A model generated the notes under the pieces. It worked only from the letters and a program-made list of their open reading frames with translations. It made no database searches and was not told the origin of the DNA. From Siniperca chuatsi (taxonomy: Eukaryota > Chordata > Actinopteri > Centrarchiformes > Sinipercidae): a stretch of DNA of 64,000 bases. Shown here one piece after another: positions 56,622 to 64,000 of this stretch. A program made the translations under genes and the position numbers. How positions within the stretch are numbered: the first letter of the stretch is position 1; the number at the start of each line of letters is the position of its first letter. The stretch is from assembly GCF_020085105.1 (NCBI RefSeq), contig NC_058044.1, positions 25,417,206-25,481,205 on the forward strand, given 5' to 3'.

Positions 56622-59600
56622 GTAAGTATACAGTAAAAACATTGATGTAAATGCTCCTACAATCCTTTACTCACATCCTAACAATGTGTAATTACACACA
56701 GATGTTTGTATTTATATATTTATGATTTATTTTCTGTCGACTTTATTGATTCTCTAACCCTCTAATCATATTTTGAACCTAATCTTCTAATTTGAACTAT
56801 AATATAGAAATAAATGTTTATGCAAATACTGACCCTAAATAAGCCTCTTAAAAACTTGAGGCACAGTCAAATGTCCTCATGTTTGTGGACAGTGTTTCAG
56901 TCTTTATCATTGCTTTCTATCCCTGACTTGTTTAAGTCCTCCCAATTATAGAAATACAAGAACACAAACATGTACAAAAAGTCCTCACACACGTTATCTT
57001 TTCTCTCAGACGTACTCTGGCCTGTTCTGCGTGGTGGTGAACCCCTATAAAATGCTGCCCATTTACTCAGAGAAGATCATTGACATGTACAAAGGGAAGA
57101 AACGACATGAAGTCCCCCCTCATATCTACTCCATCACTGATAATGCCTACAGAAACATGATGCAAGGTAGGATATTTCCACCGCTCCCATATTTTTGTGA
57201 TAGTCCTTTTTTTGTGGAGTTCCTGTTATCCCAGTGGTTGTAATGTAAGGTTTCTCCCACATTACATAGACATGCAAATCACATAAACTGGAAACATAAA
57301 TAAATTGTCCAGAGTTGTGTGTTTCTAGCTTTATTAGCTCTGTGATGGGCTGGTAACCGATCCAGAGTTACTCCCAGTACATCCTGTTATAGACTGCAGC
57401 ATCCAATAACTCAAATAAATCAAATGAATGAATGATATCAAGCTAAGGCACGACAAAGCAACATAAGAGCTTGTGTAACCATAACCAAGCAAACTGTTTG
57501 TGCAGTGTATGCAGTTGCAAGCTGCTGGCCTCATATGTTTTCAAGTGATTTCTTACAAACTGGCGTGTTTGCTGCTAGCTTTAAGAGCTTGGTGTTGCTG
57601 AGCTATGATATCAGCTGTCAAAAGTCTCGCTTTTGTCTGGGTGATGACAGCTGGCCACACTTAGCTCTGTCATGTTGACAAAGTGGTTAGTAAAAACCAC
57701 AACGCTGTCAGGCTGATTGTTTCAAATGCAGAACTGTGTTTATTTATATGTACAGTCCAAAATCAACCTTGTATCTCCACCTGTCTGCAGTAATTTCATT
57801 ACAAAGTTGGTTACGGAGTATGAAAAAAAACGATCAAATCTAAAAGGGTGTTTTATGGCCTATTTGAGAGTCAGTGTCTTATGAGGTGATGATAGTGGCC
57901 TTGGCAGAGTCATGCTTACAGTAAATGGCTCTTGGATAACCCTGCAGTGGTACGACTTTAGAGCAGCTGGTTTCCCATAGAGTTTCGTGTGCTTCCAGGG
58001 GGTCATGCCCACTGGACTTCATGTTGACGTGAGGATGTTCTCTCAGTGGAGTTGACATCTGGATTGAGAGATGGGTGGAGGACAGTAAAACATTTCCTGT
58101 TTCAGCAGCCTCCGCTTCCTCATTCAAATCTGTATTTTTTTCTCTTTTAGTTAGTATAAATACCAAAAACTATTTCTTGTGCGAGAAATGAGTTTAAAGG
58201 CCCCATCAGACAGGTTTGAGATTGTACTTCTCTCCTTTGGTTTGATGAGTTTCCCAATGAAGCAGGATGTTTGGACAGGACTTACAGTAAAGTTAGGAAG
58301 TAATTGTTTAGAGAACTGGAAAGAAAATGGGATTATACAATCTTCCAAAACCATACCACCCAACCTCTCATGGCTGCAAAAACAGCTGCCAAAACTGATA
58401 GTGCAGTTGCTGCAGATGTCAAATACTCCAAAATCACTCTAAAATTGATGATCAAATTCTAGTGAATGTAAGAACCACATAAGAACACACAAGTTTGCTA
58501 TTTTGTCAATTTTTCGACTTCAACCGTCCATCAATGATAACTTGTGTAATCACAGATAGATAGTTTAACTAAGCCTACTGTGAGCCTCATGCTGCCTCTC
58601 TAATCAAATGGACAGTACTAGTGGCGGCTGTGGCTTAGTGGGAGAGCGGGGTCGTCCACCAATCGGAAGGTCGAAGTGTGCTTGGGCAAGACACTGAACC
58701 CCAAATTGCTCCCGAGTTAGTTTCTTTGAACTGAAGAGCAGTTGGCAACAGTGTATGGCAGATGTGTGTGAATGGAGTGAATGTGATATGTAGTGTGAAG
58801 CGCTTTGAGTAGTCGGAAGACTAGAAAGGCAGCTATACAAGTACACTCCATTTACCACTAACTCATTTATGTCACTCAGTCAGGATGATATGGAGGATTT
58901 GACCAAAGAATAGCATGACCTCACTTTACTTAATTAGACAGCGCAGTTCCCTCTAGCATTTCATATGAATGTATTTCCTAGTTTGAGAAAAATACATTAT
59001 TATGCACTCCACACTGATCATTGATCTAATACATTGGTTGTATTGTTGCTACCTATTGTACTAATGTTGGCACTTCCTGGTCATCTTAAGCATTTTAGCT
59101 ACAACACACACAAGCTATGCAAGTGCCTTCAGATACACTATGAAAGCTAAACTTTGATCGGGTCCATTTGGTGGTCTCTTTAAGTTTATGTCTCTGTATT
59201 TTAAGGGAATTGATACCTTAACTGGTGCTGAAATGATATCGGACAAAAATCTGGAAGCTCCTAGAAATGACTGATGTGCAAAGAAAAAGCCTACGAAATG
59301 CAGCTGCAACAATATCCAGCTCTAATCTGTGGACAGATATACTACAACATCAGACTGAATGTTAAGATTATGTTCAGTTTGCTGCCATTATAAATATCCT
59401 AAATGTGTTTTGGGTCTTTGATAATGTGGATTAACGCTTAATGCTTTCTCTGACTTTAAGAATGCAACTGTCACTAACATGTGTACATTGGAGGATTTTA
59501 AGTTCCACCAGGCCGGTACACAGGAAATGATTGTGTTTACCGCTACAGCTATGGTGTGTAAACACAATGTCACAAGTCAGCAAGAAGGCGGATGATTGAT

Positions 59601-60773
59601 TGGTGTTTGTGTGGGTGTTTGGATTACACTTCTTCAGCTCACCCCTGCAGAAGAATCCATACAGCTGCAGCATGGAGATTATGGGAGAATCACACACTTG
59701 TTACCACCCAGGACACTATGTGCACATGAAAAAGAGTGTGTTTTGATTTGCTGCATTTATTTCAGACTAAACAAATAAGACGTTTGCTTAGGCTCATAAT
59801 ATATGAAATGACAATTGATATTTAAACTCGTGGACCACCCATTCAGTTTTAAAATGTTAAATATGGCTTTAAACTGCTTTTATACAACAAAGACAATGAA
59901 GTCAGCAGCAAAAGCAATGACAGCATTGTCAGTTAATAAATTTAAAGGAAAAGATTAAGGCAAACTATAAAAGGGAGGTAATAAATACTTTTACCAAAAA
60001 AGGTGAGACTAAAACTGCACATCTATGAACCCCATTTCAGCCTTTATTATATAATATTGTGGCATGCAGAGAGTTGCATTAGTGGGAATTCCCATGAAGT
60101 AGTGACTAATAATGTACGATGTTCTACACTGAGTGCCATAGTATGAACAGTTCACATGTTAGAGTGGAAGTGGTGCGTAACTACAGCAAAATCCAGATAA
60201 CTCTCCTTTGAAAGCTTTGAAACATTCTTCCTCCAGTCTTGGCTGAGATCCCATTTCTCCTAAATTGTGTCTCAGTCTTTGATGTCCAGGAGATAAAAAT
60301 GTGACATTCCCGCAGGGAGTTTTCTGTCCCCTGAAATGTCTCACTGCGGCAGATGACTGATATGTTGTTTTCTGTGCTGCCAGTGTATTTACAGTGCCTG
60401 CCAGACAGGTGCAAAGACAATGACACTCCCATGTAATCAGATTTTGGGTTTTACTTTACATGACTGAATCAGTGTCACAAAAATATTCTTAATATTTTGC
60501 AGTGACAAAAAAAAACCTGTCTCTTCACTCGGAGTCTCTGGCGCAAGACTGAGTGTTGTTTTTGGATGTTTTACAAAAGCTCACAACTCTGGCCACCTCT
60601 CGCTCTCTCTCTTTCTCTCCATCTGCCTTAATTAGGAAGTGCAGAGAAGGAACAGGCTGCATTTTGTGTGTGTATGTAAGGAATGGAACCAGTGGAACAG
60701 CAGCCAAAGTCAGAGTCCAAACGGAGAAACAGCATCCATGCTAGTTTACAGTTCAGGGCAAGCTGTGCACTGT

Positions 60774-60841
<68 letters not shown>

Positions 60842-63800
60842 TTGTCCTGCGCACACACAGACAGTAAATCACAGTATGAAAATGATGACGCTGCACAAGA
60901 ATTGTTGGGGAATGCTCCGTGTTGTTTCTTTGGATCATATTTGCAGTAGTGCTTCAAAGTGTCATTTACTGAGAGGTTTCATGTCGAAAACTGACAGCAA
61001 AGTTATGTTTTCTTTCAGCAGTACTCCCCATACTCCCCTAGGGGTGGTTTGTATTGACGGCTACAGTTACAAAATAGCCTTACATGGACTCACTGTATTC
61101 TCCCAGCAGTACTTTTGGAGACGGTATAATGACTCATTGCTCAGCACATGCAGAGTTGATTTTCATGGTTAAAAATCAGTAAAAAAGTATTTGTGGGAGT
61201 TACATGTTTCTTTAGGCACGAGGGAGCCTTCACAAATCTCTTGACTTGAACTGAGTCCCAGCTGGTGTCTTAAGTTTAACACTAGATTGATCTTTATTCC
61301 CGGTGAAAGGATGTGGTTTCACATGTGGTATGTACAGTAGTGTACTGAGCTATTGTGCATGACTGTACACATATCCTCCGGGCAAACATAGTGCTTGTAA
61401 TAATGATAAAAAATTACACATTTGTACCTTGGTTATTGCAGATTTCTTTGGTTTACCACATAATTTTTATGCCTTTATAAGTGATCTGGACAATCACATA
61501 CTTTATATTTGTGAATGAGTCATAAAATTTGTCTAACACTATAGTATTTCTTTGTTTCTACAGATCGCGAGGACCAGTCCATTCTTTGCACGTAAGTAAA
61601 AATCTGTCGTCTTTCCTTAACCTTTTTCCTAGACGTCACATTAATGTTAGAAGGAAAGCTGCATGTGTACATGTGTGTATGTGTGGAAGAACAGTTACAT
61701 AATGCTTGTGTAAACACAGAGTTAAACAAATGAGATACCTCTCTGGTCTCTCAGCATCCAGCCTCAGCCAGCAAGAAATCATTCATAATGTAACTGTGAT
61801 ATTTTCTGAGGATGTTGCTGGCTGGATGCAGAAAGCTTTAGTTTGTTAGATTACGTTGCAGTGAATTGTGTTGTATTCAAATGGATCCAAACTGGAGGAG
61901 CGTTAATGCGTTAGTAGCAGTCCCAGAGGGCTGTGGCCTCGCTGTCCTCTCGGTCAGGAAGTATGCCCTGCATCCTGATGGTAGAACCAGATTAGATGTC
62001 CAAATGTTTGGGCTCCATTTTGTTTGTTTATTTTTTTAAACAAATTATTGAGAACTTTGACTGCGGCATCGGACATCCAGGGACAAACGACCTCCTTTTG
62101 TCTGGCAGTAACAGCCTAATCTTTGGACTGGCCTGAACTTGACTTTAATTCATAGAAAACAAAGTTATTTAACCATTTTGTATAAAGGTTGTATTTATGC
62201 CCAGGTCATTCAATTCAAATTTTGTGTATTCCCTACTTTTTCTAGGAACTATTGCTACTTAGGATGCTCTCTACAAACTAATTTTCCACTCTCACGTACT
62301 CCACATACCACTGGCTTGTGTTCTATGTTTATCTCTGTCCACTTTCACAAAAAATGTATTGCATGCTTACTTCATCAGAAGGATAACTTCATAGGGAGGA
62401 TGTTGATGCACAAAATCAAACAAGTACAGATAGACCAAATATGAGTATCACTAATAAAACAGCACATATCATCGTGCACCCTAAATGGACCTGCAGTCTA
62501 ATGTGTTCTTCTTCCACTGAGTCCACTACAGTCAATTAAATTGGCTGATTAGTGTCAAGGAGCTGGTACAGGTTAACATACAGATTGTAGTATTTCCTAG
62601 CATCTTTGCTGCTCAGCATCCAGTGGTCCCAGTAAAGGAAATGAAAGGAAGGGTTCTTCCCCCTCAAGGCTCCTTCTGCTCTAAACTGACATTACTGATG
62701 CCAGGATGCAGCAAATTCTTTGATCACATCAGACCATTTCCTCAACTATCAAGATTTCTTTATCAGAGGGCAACTTTGGAAAAGTTTGGTAGTATTTATC
62801 CCTGTCTGTGTGCAGGAAAGTAATGGTTTACAGTTCTGGTGTACAAGCAGTCGCGAACATGAAGATGACTGTGTGATGCTAACATGAGAAAACGTACATG
62901 AAGCATTATTTAAATCTGTTTAACGTGATAAACTGAAAGTGATATGATACAATAGAGCTGAAATGCAAACTCTGCTTCTCTGTGGAATATTAGTCAGGAC
63001 CACACAGTCACTTTCAGTTTGAGCTACAGCTGGCCTCTGGAGCCATATATGGTAGAAATGTTTCTGGTGCGATACATGGAATGTCATGTATGACATTCTC
63101 CTCCTGCATGCGTGTGTGCACATGTGTTTAATTGTACTGTATGTTCTTTGGCAGTATTGTTTTTATAGCAATCCATCATAGAGGCCTTTCATCTTTATAG
63201 CATGAAGATCAGAAGTATTTAAGGGATTTCCTGTTTGAACTTCGCTTTTAAGGATTACATGCTTCTGTATAGATAGAAAAGTCAACACTTTTTCAGCTCT
63301 AACTAGATTAAGACGATCACAAATGCATGGTGGCCAAGCTGGCGGCAAGGCTGTTTTAATAATAATAATAATAGGTGGCAAATTATGACAAAATGCAGAG
63401 TAGGGATTTCTGCCATCCCTACACAAACCTCCAGCAACACTTGTTAAAGAGCAACTTTATTATGAAAGTAGCTCTTTTTTGACCTCTTCAAATTATGACA
63501 TAATGGCATCATTATTACACAGTGACTAAAGGATAAACATACACATGCATATAAAGGAACGGAATAACAATACTACCAGCTTAAAACAACATCTTTTAAA
63601 AACTACTGGTTTCATTTCCAATATCTGACGTAAATCTCTCTTTAACCTGTTTATTTTTAATTTTCAGAGTAAATTATGTTAATAATGTATTCTGCTTGCA
63701 AAAAAAAAAAAACAAATTGCAGAAAACAAGACATATAGAATGAGGGCACAGTTTGGCCCCACACATACCAAAAAGAACCTAATGTAATAACACTAAAAAA

Positions 63801-64000
63801 ATACACTTTCAAACATTTAGTAGAGAGCTGGACAATGTTTTATAAAGCAGTTATAAAATAGTTATGAAGGAATCTCCATAATTTAGCTTTCTTGTACAAC
63901 ACCACCACAAATTACAACATCAAAAAGATCACAGAATTTAAGTGACATGTAGCATACATTGCAGACCTTTTCTACTGGATTGCATTCGCTTTTGCAGGGG
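56280..64000 (+). CDS. myh11: MYH11, smooth-muscle myosin heavy chain (partial: first three coding exons)
   Basis: Heavy chain of smooth-muscle myosin II, the actin motor of visceral and vascular contraction. Three coding exons are visible: 56280-56621, 57010-57166 and 61564-61591, giving about 176 residues of a protein near 1,970. They cover the N-terminal SH3-like domain and the start of the motor. [15 protein letters not shown] and IYSEKI fit MYH11 better than MYH9; co-oriented CEP20 upstream also points to MYH11. The P-loop GESGAGKT should begin the next exon, which is right of base 64000; I do not find it in 61592-64000. The ATG is at 56280 in CCCAAGATG context, with a probable 5' UTR acceptor at 56255-56256 (CCAACAG|TTGG). 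Intron 3 is 4.4 kb. Confidence 0.95.
57010..57166 (+). CDS. myh11: MYH11 second coding exon
   Basis: Acceptor TTTCTCTCAG|ACGTAC, donor GATGCAAG|GTAGGA, 157 nt, phase 0 to 1. Encodes [20 protein letters not shown] then [20 protein letters not shown], the start of the conserved motor. Confidence 0.97.
58622..58857 (+). mobile_element. tRNA-derived SINE in MYH11 intron
   Basis: The head GGCTGTGGCTTAGTGGGAGA is A-box-like. A B box is damaged (GGTCGAAGTG). The middle is CTTGGGCAAGACACTGAACC and the tail GAAGCGCTTTGAGTAGTC...CCATTTACCA. The tail is shared with 50049-50174. Lies in the intron between MYH11 coding exons 2 and 3. Confidence 0.75.
60777..60835. repeat. (TG)n microsatellite, 59 bp, in MYH11 intron
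   Basis: A pure TG array 0.73 kb before the 28-nt exon. Open frames across it (Cys-Val or Thr-His repeats) are artefacts. Confidence 0.97.
61564..61591 (+). CDS. myh11: MYH11 28-nt third coding exon
   Basis: Only 28 nt between TTTCTACAG| and CAC|GTAAGT. It encodes DREDQSILC and the first two bases of Thr, phase 1 in and 2 out. The same tiny exon is a fixed feature of class II non-muscle/smooth-muscle myosin genes, directly before the P-loop exon. It is easily missed by gene finders because it sits alone, 4.4 kb from the previous exon. Confidence 0.95.
61592..64000 (+). other. MYH11 intron, no further exon found
   Basis: I looked for the P-loop exon (GESGAGKTENTKK) in all plus-strand frames and did not find it. 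The stretch has a short (AAT)n near 63358-63373 and a poly-A near 63700-63711, and nothing else that I can name. Confidence 0.6.

Noticed and set aside
60639..61172. 177-codon open frame with a Cys-Val run
   Set aside because: The frame exists because the TG microsatellite has no stops; flanking residues resemble nothing and it lies in a MYH11 intron.
61592..64000. Next MYH11 exon with the P-loop
   Set aside because: Searched by eye for the GESGAGKT coding sequence; not found, so it is probably beyond the window.

Overview
This is a 64 kb piece of a vertebrate nuclear genome, almost certainly from a spiny-rayed (percomorph-type) teleost fish. The genes have many small exons with GT-AG introns. 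Non-coding DNA is AT-rich and full of microsatellites, and the dispersed repeats look like those of acanthomorph fishes: hAT-like elements rich in TACTT/AAGTA, tRNA-derived SINEs, palindromic MITEs, and an L2/CR1/Rex-like LINE with a GATCAATAAAG-type tail. Nothing here is bacterial, and no CRISPR array or operon is present.

Four genes can be supported, left to right. (1) COQ7, minus strand, four exons between 96 and 2021; its last exon lies beyond the left edge. (2) An ABCC-family transporter, plus strand, 19698-43692, for which all 31 coding exons can be placed; they join in phase into a 1,510-residue protein best called ABCC6 (MRP6). (3) CEP20 (FOPNL/FOR20), plus strand, four exons, 45576-47590, 146 residues. 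(4) MYH11 (smooth-muscle myosin heavy chain), plus strand; its first three coding exons lie at 56280-61591 and the rest is beyond the right edge. ABCC6, CEP20 and MYH11 are co-oriented and consecutive. From general knowledge, human 16p13.11 has the same co-oriented trio with ABCC1 inserted in opposite orientation, which supports ABCC6 over ABCC1.

Layout: 1-2.2 kb COQ7 with a small CpG-rich promoter; 2.2-19.2 kb a gene-free, repeat-dense block (hAT-like element, a nested composite containing a dead LINE, a MITE and a SINE with a clear target duplication, microsatellites, a palindromic element, a 516-bp MITE); 19.2-45.0 kb ABCC6 with its 3' UTR; 45.5-48.0 kb CEP20; 48-56.2 kb intergenic and MYH11 5' region with CArG boxes expected for an SRF-controlled gene; 56.3-64 kb MYH11 start. 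The four genes are not a functional pathway (ubiquinone synthesis, ATP-dependent efflux, centriolar satellite/ciliogenesis, smooth-muscle contraction); they are linked by ancestral synteny.

I do not see a new multi-gene system. The points most worth a second look are a GC-AG intron in COQ7, a MITE-terminus fragment touching the COQ7 exon 2 splice acceptor, CTCF-like motifs on both sides of ABCC6 (one more inside a MITE), a perfect 17-bp hairpin just before ABCC6 exon 8, and a CArG pair upstream of MYH11. All exon borders come from reading splice sites and protein similarity by eye; no alignment or expression data were available.
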